A DNA stretch of 64,000 nucleotides from Ceriagrion tenellum (GCA_963169105.1 OY720640.1:57041527-57105526); one strand, 5' to 3'. Counted from the stretch's first letter, positions 30,777 to 39,505 are shown. Notes: a model not told the origin generated them from the letters alone. Numbers and translations are program-made.

Positions 30777-32062
30777 TGTCTGAGCATATGCTGAGTTCGT
30801 TGGATTTATTCCAACCTAATCCACCCATACAGACCAACATTCTATCTAAACGCCTGGTGCCTTACAAACCCATATCTTCGTTGGACAATCGATCGGTCAT
30901 TGAATTTTTAATCAAAGATTCTGGCGACTCGTACAGAGATTTAAATAGTATATACCTCAAGCTCAAAGTGAAGATTTGCAAGAAAAATTTTAGTGATTTT
31001 ACCGATGCGAATACGAATCAACCGGGTGTAGTGAACAATATTCTACACTCACTATTCGAGCAATGTGACGTATATTTCAATGGGACTCTTGTCACACCTT
31101 CGGAAGATAATTATCACTACAGAAGTTATTTGGAAAACATTCTAAACTATGGATCTGACGCTAGTAGAACACACTTGCGTAATGTCGGTTGGGAATTGGA
31201 CACGGGAGATGATGTTAATAAGACAGATAGCAACAATGCTGGATACATGAAACGAAAATCGTGGTTCCAGAATAGTGCCGAAGTGGAGTTGTATGGTAAA
31301 TTACACGTGGACGTGTTTAATCAAACACAGCTGCTACTCAATGGCGTAGACATTAATATTAGATTAATGCTCTCTAAACCCGCTTTCTATCTAATGGGAG
31401 AGGATAGTGGGGTTTTGCGAATACTCGACACAACGCTATACGTGTTGCATCATGATATTAATCCTTCGATATTAGTAGCGCATAGTAAAATGTTAGAACG
31501 AGACAAAGCTAAATATCACTACAAGCGAACAGAATTGAAAACGTTCACTGTACCCTCAGGCGGTCGAACTTTAAGTATTGACAACGCAATCAATGGACGA
31601 ATACCTAACACACTAATATTTGCAATGGTCGACAATGACTCGTACGTTGGTGATTTTAATAAGAATCCATTTGCACTCTCTCACTACTCACTCGAGAATT
31701 TTTCGCTCTTTGTGAATGGAGTTCAGATTCCTTCCGAGGGACTGGAATGTAATTTCAGCAGCAAAAACTATTGGGCACGAGCGTATGATACGATTTTCTC
31801 CGGCAGTGGAATAAAGCATCACGATAAGGGAAATCAAATCACTTACGATATGTTTGGGCATGGCTACTTTATGTTAGTATTCGATCTCACCCCGGACGAT
31901 TCAGGTAACGAGGACTATGTAAGTTTAAGGGATACGGGTGTGGTGAGAATAGAGGCGAGATTTGAAAACGAATTGGCTAAAACCGTGACGTGTTTGGTCT
32001 TTGCTGAATATGATGCTACACTAGAAATTGATAAAAACAGGAAGATTATCACAAATTTTTAA
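30776..32062 (+). CDS. Major capsid protein (double jelly roll, hexon-like)
   Basis: 428 aa. The text LSSLDLFQPNPPIQTNI, NNILHSLFEQCDVYFNGTLV, YHYRSYLENILNYG, YGKLHVDVFNQTQLLLNGVD and INIRLMLSKPAFYL is diagnostic of the F54H12.2-like family found in animal Polintons. I take this as the double-jelly-roll major capsid protein, the structural counterpart of adenovirus hexon. The position after the pVI-like gene and directly before the protease (2-bp gap) supports a virion module. The frame is intact. A specific fold test would need structure prediction. Confidence 0.85.
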   Translation: MSEHMLSSLDLFQPNPPIQTNILSKRLVPYKPISSLDNRSVIEFLIKDSGDSYRDLNSIYLKLKVKICKKNFSDFTDANTNQPGVVNNILHSLFEQCDVYFNGTLVTPSEDNYHYRSYLENILNYGSDASRTHLRNVGWELDTGDDVNKTDSNNAGYMKRKSWFQNSAEVELYGKLHVDVFNQTQLLLNGVDINIRLMLSKPAFYLMGEDSGVLRILDTTLYVLHHDINPSILVAHSKMLERDKAKYHYKRTELKTFTVPSGGRTLSIDNAINGRIPNTLIFAMVDNDSYVGDFNKNPFALSHYSLENFSLFVNGVQIPSEGLECNFSSKNYWARAYDTIFSGSGIKHHDKGNQITYDMFGHGYFMLVFDLTPDDSGNEDYVSLRDTGVVRIEARFENELAKTVTCLVFAEYDATLEIDKNRKIITNF

Positions 32063-32064
32063 TC

Positions 32065-32628
32065 ATGGATAGCGTTCAAATCGATAGACTATTACGTAAT
32101 AGATTGGGTGAATTATTTCGTGGAGTATATCCTTCCGACAAGTTACCACACACACCGAAAAATGGCATATTCGTAGTAAATTTAGATCCGACTGGTTTTC
32201 CAGGTTCTCATTGGGTAGCTATTTACATGTATAATCAATTTGCAGAATACTTCGACTCGTACGGTCTAGGTCCCTTTGTTCCTAAAATTTTAGATTTTTT
32301 AAGGCCTTTCAACTGCACTCACAATCGCGTTCAGATACAAAGCTTTCATTCCGACATTTGTGGGGAATATTGTTGCTTGTATGCAGTTAGTAAATATTTA
32401 GGTCACTCGCTACACAAATTCCTTACCCAATTCAATCACACTAACCCACACCTCAACGACTGCCGCACCCTGGAGCTGTTTCGAGTCACCTTTGGTGGGC
32501 TGAGGAGTGATACGAGGTGTCATCCCCGAGCCCAGCGTTGCTGTTCCAGAATAAATACAGTGCACGGAGATGGGGTGGTGATTATTAGAGAAGAATCAGC
32601 CGCAGAATGCAGATCGTCGCATCAGTGA
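32065..32628 (+). CDS. PRO: Adenain-like cysteine protease
   Basis: 187 aa. Capsid maturation protease of the adenain (Ulp1/C5-like) family. The catalytic set is visible: H49 (GSHWVAIY), D64 (EYFDSYG), Q92 (IQSFHSD) and C99 (ICGEYCCLY). The seven-residue distance from Q to C equals that in adenovirus protease. Residues after about 145 (SDTRCHPRAQRCC...) are not like the family and form an extra tail. It follows the capsid gene by 2 bp and overlaps the next ORF by 22 bp. Confidence 0.93.
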   Translation: MDSVQIDRLLRNRLGELFRGVYPSDKLPHTPKNGIFVVNLDPTGFPGSHWVAIYMYNQFAEYFDSYGLGPFVPKILDFLRPFNCTHNRVQIQSFHSDICGEYCCLYAVSKYLGHSLHKFLTQFNHTNPHLNDCRTLELFRVTFGGLRSDTRCHPRAQRCCSRINTVHGDGVVIIREESAAECRSSHQ

Positions 32629-33134
32629 GCTTTTCGAAGGAGGGAATGACGGAGCTTGCAGCCGTCGACGTTGATTCCAACCGCCTTTTTTGGGGCACTT
32701 TCAAGAAACATGGGAAACTCGTTGCTGGGGGAAAGAAGCTTCGGTTTCAAGACCCTCTGCACTGCGATGAGACTTCCTTCAACAGTGGATTCATCTCTTA
32801 CGCCGAGCTTGCCCCCGCTTTGGAGACCATCATTGAGGGAGCGACCGCTCTCTTTGCATTTAGCGAAAAAGAGTGCGAATTTCTCTCCAATCTCACGCAG
32901 CGTACTTTCATCTCTCTTCAAAAGGAATTAAATTGCCCCCCTCCTGAAAAATGCAGCTTTATCTCATTTTCCTGCCTCAATCCCTGTCACAAATTACGCA
33001 ATAGCACGTGCGCATTGAGAGACGCTCATTCACTGGCACAATGGTTCAATTATAACCGTCTCAAGGTCGAAGTTGATCCATGTCCGGATGATGATTGTTC
33101 CCCCGCCCCTCTTCCAACATCATCGTCCTATTAA
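32607..33134 (+). CDS. Cys/His-rich accessory protein A, function unknown
   Basis: 175 aa. The N-terminal part has a strand-rich MQIVASVSFSKEGMTELAAV-type start. The middle has ALFAFSEKECEFLSNL. The C-terminal part has CLNPCHKLRNSTCALRDAHS followed by LAQWF. The layout 'hydrophobic strand, K/E-F-L helix, C-x-H-x-CA-x-L-x-W' recurs in the protein encoded at 33909-34379, so the two look like distant paralogues. An RNase H-fold or nuclease-like origin is possible but unproved. No catalytic acid set is clear. The start overlaps the protease end by 22 bp. Confidence 0.7.
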   Translation: MQIVASVSFSKEGMTELAAVDVDSNRLFWGTFKKHGKLVAGGKKLRFQDPLHCDETSFNSGFISYAELAPALETIIEGATALFAFSEKECEFLSNLTQRTFISLQKELNCPPPEKCSFISFSCLNPCHKLRNSTCALRDAHSLAQWFNYNRLKVEVDPCPDDDCSPAPLPTSSSY

Positions 33135-33136
33135 GC

Positions 33137-33163
33137 TATATAAATTTTCGCCATACATCAGTC
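33137..33163 (+). promoter_or_regulatory. Possible internal promoter: TATA plus TCAGTC
   Basis: TATATAAA at 33137-33144 and the initiator TCAGTC at 33158-33163 lie in the short gap between the stop at 33134 and the ATG at 33167. The spacing (about 23 bp) is shorter than usual, and the leader would be only a few bases. This is therefore weaker than the promoter at 21613. Confidence 0.4.
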
Positions 33164-33166
33164 ATC

Positions 33167-33757
33167 ATGCTACCGTCGGAGGAAACAGTCCTACATTCTC
33201 CACCCATCAAGAGGAAGAGACCGGCTGAACACCATCCCAGTCACTCTTCATTCCATAACTCGAACAATCTGCTACTTCAATCAGTGTATCATTTGAACAG
33301 TGCAAAGTCAAAGAGTGTGTGTGCTGGTTACGATCCTGGTAGAGACTTTGAGCCGGTCGTGCAATTTAATCAAGTTGGAAAAAAGAGTGTAATTGTTTCG
33401 CAAGCTGATTGGACTAATATTCTAAACTCGGAAAAGACTGTGAATTTGTTTTTTTATAAAGGTGAAAAAGAACAATTAACTTCATCCTGCTTAGCCTATG
33501 CAAATTACTTTGGGAAGAGACATTTGGTTATTAAGAACATAAGCCCGTTTTACTTGAACGGTGACGAATGGGTGGCATTGGTGAAGCTCTCCAAGTTGAT
33601 TAATCTATTTCTTCGAAGACTTTCGAGCAGTCGTGATAAAGTGAGACATTTTCTCGCCACCAAATTGACAAAAAGTATCACAGATTGCGATTTTGAAAGA
33701 CTTGAATTGGAGATGGTACTCATAACGTATGATTTGCCTGGTAATCAAAAAGTATAA
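33167..33757 (+). CDS. Conserved hypothetical accessory protein
   Basis: 196 aa from the ATG at 33167. An upstream in-frame ATG at 33095 lies inside the previous gene and before the TATA box, so it is less likely. The N-terminus carries a KRKRP nuclear-signal-like motif and a His/Ser-rich stretch. The rest (VVQFNQVGKKSVIVSQADW, NLFFYKGEKEQL, YLNGDEWVALVKLSKLI) resembles a hypothetical protein I recall in insect Polinton-type elements, with the same W- and K-rich spacing. Function unknown. Confidence 0.7.
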   Translation: MLPSEETVLHSPPIKRKRPAEHHPSHSSFHNSNNLLLQSVYHLNSAKSKSVCAGYDPGRDFEPVVQFNQVGKKSVIVSQADWTNILNSEKTVNLFFYKGEKEQLTSSCLAYANYFGKRHLVIKNISPFYLNGDEWVALVKLSKLINLFLRRLSSSRDKVRHFLATKLTKSITDCDFERLELEMVLITYDLPGNQKV

Positions 33758-33794
33758 CTTGGTTATGCTCTGATTTTCCCAGTGCGTGTGAGTG

Positions 33795-33848
33795 AAAGGC
33801 TTTTTGACCACTGGCATGAAGTAAAATTCTGTAAGTCAAAAGGTCTTT
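33795..33848. repeat. Hairpin 1 of a tandem pair
   Basis: aaaggctttttgac (33795-33808) pairs along all 14 positions with gtcaaaaggtcttt (33835-33848), counting two G-U pairs. The 26-nt loop reads cactggcatgaagt...ctgtaa. See hairpin 2, whose stem is different but whose loop is similar. Confidence 0.7.
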
Positions 33849-33905
33849 GATGTGTGTTCAACCCCTGGCATTGGGCGTAAAAACCTTGTAAGTTGGACAC
33901 ACATC
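33849..33905. repeat. Hairpin 2 of a tandem pair
   Basis: gatgtgtgttcaac (33849-33862) pairs along all 14 positions with gttggacacacatc (33892-33905), with one G-U pair. The 29-nt loop shares CTGGCAT, GTAAAA and TGTAAG with hairpin 1. It ends 3 bp before the ATG at 33909. Confidence 0.7.
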
Positions 33906-33908
33906 GCG

Positions 33909-34379
33909 ATGAGTGCCATTATCGAATTTCAAGGGTTTACCACTGCCGATAATAGTTACATAGTGAAGGAATTGGCTATTATCTCAGTACAAAACAAATG
34001 CTGCAATACGTGGCTCTTTAAATCACCGGAGAAATTTTTGTATGCAAAAGAGGCGAGTTGGCTGAGAAATAATTATCACGGTTTGACTGAATATTTTGGG
34101 GATATAGATTATTCCGATTTGGAGAGCATACTTTATAATTATACAAAGCAATATAAATATCTATTCACCAAGGGAGCACAAAAGGCATCTTTCTTAACCA
34201 GTCTCCTTCCCATAGGTATTTGCGTGGCTAATCTAGAATTGTATGGTTGTCCCTCGCTTAAAAAATTGACTACGAATGAGGGATGTTTAATCGAAGCTCA
34301 TATGGATGGTAATTTGCAGTGTGCGAGAAAAAACTGTCACAAGTTGGCAAATTGGTGCCAACAAAGTAAAATTTGTTAA
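33909..34379 (+). CDS. Cys/His-rich accessory protein B, paralogue-like
   Basis: 156 aa from the ATG at 33909, chosen because the upstream in-frame ATG (33852) lies within the second hairpin. Text: IIEFQGFTTADNSYIVKELA, WLFKSPEKF, NYHGLTEYFGDIDY, YKYLFTKGAQKASFL, LELYGCPSLKKL, EAHMDGNLQCARKNCHKLAN-W. This matches a protein family I recall from insect transposons and viruses, with the hallmarks E-x-QGF...IVKEL, a K/E-F-L helix, GCPSLKKL and H-x6-CA. The E and D residues near the first strand and the overall order suggest a DEDD/RNase H-type nuclease relative, but this is inference. Confidence 0.7.
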   Translation: MSAIIEFQGFTTADNSYIVKELAIISVQNKCCNTWLFKSPEKFLYAKEASWLRNNYHGLTEYFGDIDYSDLESILYNYTKQYKYLFTKGAQKASFLTSLLPIGICVANLELYGCPSLKKLTTNEGCLIEAHMDGNLQCARKNCHKLANWCQQSKIC

Positions 34380-34400
34380 CCATTAAAAAATCTTTTTGCA

Positions 34401-34694
34401 ATGGATGGATTAGATTTTTTTGTAAGTAGTCTTTTTCTGTTATGTAACATTACCATGTTTTCTTTGTTCATTTATTATACCGGTCAATTAAATGTATATA
34501 ATTGTATTGAGAGTTATTTACTCGAGAATAGTTACTTAAACAAAAGTAGTGCGAGTGTGGAGGTACAATTATATGCGATCAGAAGTGCAGTGCGTTTATT
34601 GCAAGAACAATATAATATTAGTGGAGATGGTGAATTGAACTATGAGACGAAATATTTTGTCAACAATATAACCAACACCTCCATGTGTGATTGA
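34401..34694 (+). CDS. Small membrane protein
   Basis: 97 aa. A single strong hydrophobic segment (FVSSLFLLCNITMFSLFIYY, about residues 7-26) is followed by a hydrophilic domain with three N-x-S/T sites (near NKSSA, NIS, NIT/NTS). This suggests a type II or signal-anchor protein with a glycosylated outer part. No homologue is recognised. It could be an envelope-associated or host-interaction factor. It is the last gene of the element and is followed by AATAAA at 34721. Confidence 0.6.
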   Translation: MDGLDFFVSSLFLLCNITMFSLFIYYTGQLNVYNCIESYLLENSYLNKSSASVEVQLYAIRSAVRLLQEQYNISGDGELNYETKYFVNNITNTSMCD

Positions 34695-34720
34695 TGTATT
34701 TATATTATTATTAAGTGAAA

Positions 34721-34726
34721 AATAAA
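34721..34726 (+). terminator. Polyadenylation signal at the right end
   Basis: AATAAA 27 bp after the last stop codon, followed by a T/C-rich stretch. It probably serves the rightward transcripts. Confidence 0.6.
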
Positions 34727-34869
34727 TATTTTTCTCTCTCCCTCCACCCCCTTAGTTTCTTTCTCTCGCGTGAAAAGCAATCCCACTGGTTACTATGCAA
34801 TGGATCTCCACGGCAGCGACTTGTTATATCAAGCGAGTTGTACTGTGATGCCATCAACGTCGGAAAAAA

Positions 34870-35032
34870 AATTAAAATTCTCTCCACATGCACGCGATCT
34901 CTTTAACATGCACGCGATCGCCACTGCCCGGCCGGCTTTTTTATCGACCGCCCACAGATGGGTTGCGTCGCGTGACTGGAATAATAACTTTTTGCATATT
35001 AAGTGTTTTCGGACCGGTATCTACCCCCTACT
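34870..35032 (-). repeat. Polinton right terminal inverted repeat
   Basis: 163 bp, the exact inverse complement of 21414-21576, including the doubled acatgcacgcgatc motif. Confidence 0.95.
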
Positions 35033-35038
35033 TCCCAT
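35033..35038. repeat. 6-bp target-site duplication, right
   Basis: tcccat, identical to 21408-21413, directly abutting the right TIR. Confidence 0.95.
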
Positions 35039-36260
35039 AACCTCTTGATCTAGGCTAACTGGTCCTCTTTTACTGTCATATAGCTCATCCATGCATTCTC
35101 TGCACCTATATTGAATATCTTCTTGCTCAATTAGTAACCTACCTGTTTTACCCTTAGTTTTAGGTACCGTTTACCTCCTCTTATTGCTTGATAGCAAATT
35201 TACTTTAGTGTATAATTCACCCACTTCCTCTACTTTCTGGCTTCTCTCTATTCTTTCTCTATTTCTTCTTCTCTTCTTCTTCTGGCTTCTCCTTCTTTCT
35301 AACTTCTCATTTTTCTTGCATTTCTTCATCCACCAGTTTTCCTTTGCCCAAACAGTTATTTGCCCGAATTTATTATTTAATTCCTTGTACATACTTCCTC
35401 TTGCCTAGGCTAGTGTTGACTTTTTTCCACTTCCTTCTCTCCTTCATTTTCTCAATCTTTTCTCCCACAACCCACTGCTTCTTTATTCCCTCCTTTACCA
35501 CTGATCCTATTGATTCTTTCACTACTCTCACTATGCCTGCTTTTATATTCTCCCCATCTTCCTCAATTGTTCCTTATTCCTTTGCTGCACCAATATTCTT
35601 TTTCATTAGCTCTTGGCATTCTTTCCATTTTTCCCCTTTTAAAGCTTCAAAATTCCATCTCTTTATCCTCCTGCTTTTATTAAGCCTATAGAATCTAACA
35701 TCATATTTCATCAAAACTTAATTAGGATAGGACTCCAAATCAGTACCCAGATTATCTCTTCTTGCTGTTCATACACCCCATCCACCTTTTCCTCCCTATG
35801 ATTACTGATGGGCAAGTACACCTGGACCAATACAAAATTCATCAGCCCTGCTTTTATTTCTACCAGTAGTATCCTATCACTCATCAGCTCAATGTTTACT
35901 TATCTCATCCAAATTTGGCATTCAATACTTTAGCTACCCCACGTTGACTCTCATCCCCACCACTATGGATTACCCTGTAAGTATCACTCCCCGTCTCCAC
36001 TGTCTCCACAGGCTTATTGTTCCTCCCCTCCATTTCCTGCTTAATATTTTATAACTTCCCAGCCCTTATCATTGTCCGAACATTGCAAGTTCCTATTTTA
36101 ATTGGTACATTTCTCCTCCTCGGCTCCTTCTTCTTCTTATCTCTTGAGATCCTTGTATCCAGAGATAGCTCTGTTGTTCAAGGATTTCGAGTGATGATGA
36201 CCACAGATGCCTTGCCTCCTCGCTTGCTGGGCAGGACAACTGCCATATCGGACGGTGTCC
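35039..36260 (-). mobile_element. LINE, endonuclease half (interrupted)
   Basis: Minus-strand translation starts near 36110 with PIKIGTCNVRTMIRAGKL, an apurinic-endonuclease start block of non-LTR retrotransposons. After stops it continues and ends near the Polinton edge with GKTGRLLIEQEDIQYRCREC and MDELYDSKRGPVSLDQEV. The next part of this same ORF is at 20247-21290 across the Polinton. A T/C-rich stretch at 35220-35480 is the complement of its Lys/Glu-rich region. The copy is dead. Confidence 0.75.
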
Positions 36261-36780
36261 AATAGTTGCCAGGATTCATTTCTCTTTGAATTTGCCAAGA
36301 TTGATTTATCATATTTGGGTATTTGATAGTTGAGAGGGACTCCCATCCCACTCCCAACAGTGTTTTTAACGTTACACAATCAAAGAACTATCTTTTGTCT
36401 GGTTCCTACCTTTCCACTTATCAGGCATGGGTGGCCCTACCAGGAGAAATATTAATTGCTCCCATCAGTCAGGCTATCAGCATCACTGTAATGTGCAAGC
36501 CCTTCCACCACGTCAACTTCATTGTCTGAAGAAGAGACCATGACCAATAAGTCACCCAAATACAAATAATAATTCTCCTCGCAGGAAATGTTTTTAAGCT
36601 TCATACTAGCAGCATCAATCATAACATCCTTTGATATCTTTTTTTTTCAATGTCTTGTCCATCAAGTTACGAGTACTGAGCAATCCTTTGGCCCATGAAA
36701 ATCGGAGAATCCTTCCTCCAATAAAGGCAAGAGGAATACCCACAAAATCCTTCATTTATTACCAGACTAATAAACTGTAC
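36261..36780. other. Non-coding, nothing firmly recognised
   Basis: May include the 5' untranslated part of the minus-strand LINE; nothing diagnostic. Confidence 0.35.
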
Positions 36781-36794
36781 TAAATACAGGTGTA
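36781..36794. repeat. Target duplication of LINE, left copy
   Basis: taaatacaggtgta, repeated exactly at 39506-39519. Confidence 0.85.
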
Positions 36795-39505
36795 CTAAAA
36801 GATAGGTAAAGAAACTGTTTGGAAAAGTGTTGCAGGCAGAAACCATTTACACAATGTTTCAAATGACAATGGAGTTAGATTACTAAGTTTAGCTACATCA
36901 ATGAATATTTTTATTGCAAGTACTAAGTTACCGCACAAATTAATGCATAAAGATACGTGGACATCTCCAAATGGAGCCACCAGGAACCAAATAGACCATT
37001 CATCAATTGATGAGAGGCACGTTAAAACAATAGTAGATGTAAAAATCTGCGGGGAGCAGAATGTGGCACTGGCCACTTTTTGGTACTAACAGTGATAAGA
37101 CAAAGAATAGAGATTGAAAGAGGAGGAATAAATAAGGTAACTGGGAAAATTTATTTTGATGAGAGCAAAAGAGCGGAATTCCAAATGAAAATTGCCAATA
37201 GGTTTACAGCGTTAGAAGCAGAAAACTTGGAAGAGGAAAATGAAGAAACTCAGGTAGAGAAATTTTGGCAAACTTTCAAGTTGCCAATAAAAGAAACATC
37301 TGGAGAAGTTTTCACAAAGAAAAAGATTTCTAAGAAACCTTGGTTCAACGAGGCTTGTCAGGAACTAGTTTCTAAAAGGAAAGATGCTAAATCTAAGGTC
37401 CTTCAATGCCATCATGCAGAAGCAAGAGAAGCATAAAAAGAAATTAACTCAAAAGGAAATAAAACTCTAAGAACTGAGAAAAGAAAGTACATAAACAATA
37501 TGCTTAACAATATGCTTACAAAAGCAGAACAGGACTTAGCGCTGAGTGACAACAAGGATTTCCATAGGATAGTGAGAACTTTCCAGAAAGTATACTCTCC
37601 TAAAGTAATGGGGGTGAAGCACAAGGATGGAAATGTAGTGGGGGATGTAGTGACCATCCTACAGATATGGAAATGCTACTTCAAAGATCTTCTTAACTTG
37701 GATAACACCAGGGTAGAAAATGAACAAGAAGAGGTAGGACATAGTGAGAATCAAGATGTGGTTCTAGAAACCAACTCTGGAAGAAATTAAGGATGTGATA
37801 AAGACAATTGAGAAAGGAAAAGCCCCTGGAGAGGACAGAATATCTATCAAATTAATAAAAAATGGAGGTAGACCACTGATACAGTTTCTCTGCAAGATGA
37901 TTGTGAGAATCTGGAAACTGGAAGAAATGCCAAAGGAGTGGAAGGATGCAGTGATTGTACCGCTCTACAAAAAAGGAGATAAACTAGTCTGCTCAAATTA
38001 CAGAGGGATATCTCTTCTTCACTGAACATATAAAATACTTTCCAAAATTATATTAAAAAGATTAAAAGTGTATGGAAATGAAATAATTGGGGTGCATCAA
38101 GCAGGGTTTATGAAAGGGAAATCAACCACGGACCAAATATTTGTTTTGAAAGATCTGGCTGCAAACTATTGGGAGCATAACAAAGATCTCTTTGTGCTAT
38201 TTATTGATTTTAAGAAGGCATATAATAGTGTTATAAGATCAAAACTTTGGCTGATACTTAGAGTAACATCCCAGAAAAGTAAGACTAACTAAAATGTGTG
38301 TGGAAGGTTCAAGAGGTAAAGTGAGAATTGAATGGGAATATACACATACCTTCAACATCAGCACAGGGGTAAGACAAGGAGATGGATAATCTCCACTTTT
38401 GTTCAACTTTGCCCTTGAAAAACTTTGAAGACAACAAGAGCCCTACCAAGAGGTGCAAACATTGAAGAACGAATCAATGTACTAGTATTTGCAGATGACG
38501 TAGCCCTAGTAGCTGATAATAAAACAGACCTAAAAGCACTAGCTGAAGTAGTAACTTAAATAAAACTTTGTATACTCCACTATAGGTTTAATAACACGAT
38601 CAGATCTTCAGACCTGAAGATGACACGAAGTGTCGAAACTCGGATCGTGTTATTACACCTATAGTGGAGTATACAAAGTTTTATTTAAGTTACTATGAAT
38701 TACTTCCACAAAGTCAAGCCAGGAACCATTTCCTTTGTGACTAGCTGAAGTCTTCTTAGAAGAAACAGGCAAAGTTGGTTTACAGGTAAATGAAGGAAAA
38801 ACAAAATATATGAAAATAGCAAGAGAGGCAGAGCCAATCAACTCAACGCTGGAAGTCAGGGGTCACAAATTTGCAGTAACTGAAGAATTCAAGTATCTGG
38901 GAGTTACTATCACCAGTCACAATAAGATGGACCAGGAAATACAAGTAAGATTAAATGCAGCCAATAGGTGTTACTGGAGTTTGTCAAATCTGTTGAAGAG
39001 CAGGCTTTGGTCAAGAAATACAAAAATTAGGATATACCTAGGGATTATCCAACCTGTTCTCTTGTATGGGTCAGAAGTGTGGACACTGACAAAGTACACA
39101 CAGAAAAAGTTGTTAACATTTGAAAACAATATATTAAGAAGAATATATGGACCAACTCTTGAAGCAGGAACATGGAGGATAAAGAAAAACTGAGAACTCA
39201 GAGATTTATACAGAAGACCTGATATTGTGGAGGTGGTTAGAAGCAAAAGGATAAGATGGCTTGGTCATGTCAGAAGAAGAGAAGAGGATACAGCCATACC
39301 AGGAGTGTGGAGGGGACACCCTGAAGAAAGGCGCCCACCAGGAAGGCCAATAATAAGATGGGATGACCAAGTAGTCAATAATGTGAGAAAACTGGGTGGT
39401 GACATTGAGATGGCAGAAAACAAAAAAGTCTGGAGGCAACTTGTAGGAGAGGCCAAAAATTAGCTTGGATTTGAGTGGCCTCTGGAGTAAGAGTAAATAA
39501 GTAAG
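36795..39505 (+). mobile_element. 5'-truncated LINE (endonuclease-RT), with nested foldback element
   Basis: Delimited by a 14-bp target duplication. Conceptual translation: endonuclease end (SNDNGVRLLSLATSMNIFIA, DTWTSPNGATRNQIDHSSID), linker (FTKKKISKKPWFNEACQELV), reverse transcriptase (EKGKAPGEDRISIKLIKNGG, PLYKKGDKLVCSNYRGISLL, HQAGFMKGKSTTDQIF, LFVLFIDFKKAYNSV, then frameshifted VRQGDG-SPLLFNFA and FADDVALVAD), thumb (EEFKYLGVTITSH, PVLLYGSEVWTLTKYTQKKL) and the end RWLGHVRRREEDTAIPGVWR. The order and text suit an RTE-like clade. Stops and frameshifts inactivate it. The tail is a gtaa/ataa repeat. The insert at 38550-38739 interrupts it just after the FADD motif. Confidence 0.88.
38550..38739. 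mobile_element. Foldback element nested in LINE
   Basis: 190 bp between exact 12-bp duplications actagctgaagt (38538-38549 and 38740-38751). The two arms begin agtaacttaaataaaacttt and are inverse complements over about 52 bp. The centre holds ctgaagatgacacgaagtgt followed by cgaaactcggatcgtg. A 45-bp non-palindromic tail (cttccacaaagtcaagccag, then gaaccatttcctttgtg) follows the right arm. Confidence 0.85.

Larger units (their letters stand above)
21414..35032 (+). mobile_element. Complete Polinton/Maverick (adintovirus-like) element
   Basis: A self-synthesising DNA transposon/virus of 13,619 bp. It begins AGTAGGGGG and ends with the complement, has perfect 163-bp terminal inverted repeats and is bordered by the 6-bp duplication tcccat. 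It encodes the full hallmark set of the family: protein-primed family B DNA polymerase, retroviral-type integrase, FtsK/HerA-type packaging ATPase, adenain-like cysteine protease, major capsid protein and a penton candidate, plus seven further ORFs. All thirteen genes are on one strand and uninterrupted. That, with identical TIRs, indicates recent mobility. The right third (after the protease) is an accessory block. Whether it makes virions cannot be told from sequence alone. Confidence 0.97.

Noticed and set aside
33095..33166. Upstream start for the conserved hypothetical gene
   Set aside because: Lies within the previous gene and before a TATA/initiator pair; the ATG at 33167 fits better.
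38594..38640. Functional hammerhead ribozyme in the foldback core
   Set aside because: The conserved CUGAUGA box is altered (CUGAAGAUGA); only a resemblance can be claimed.
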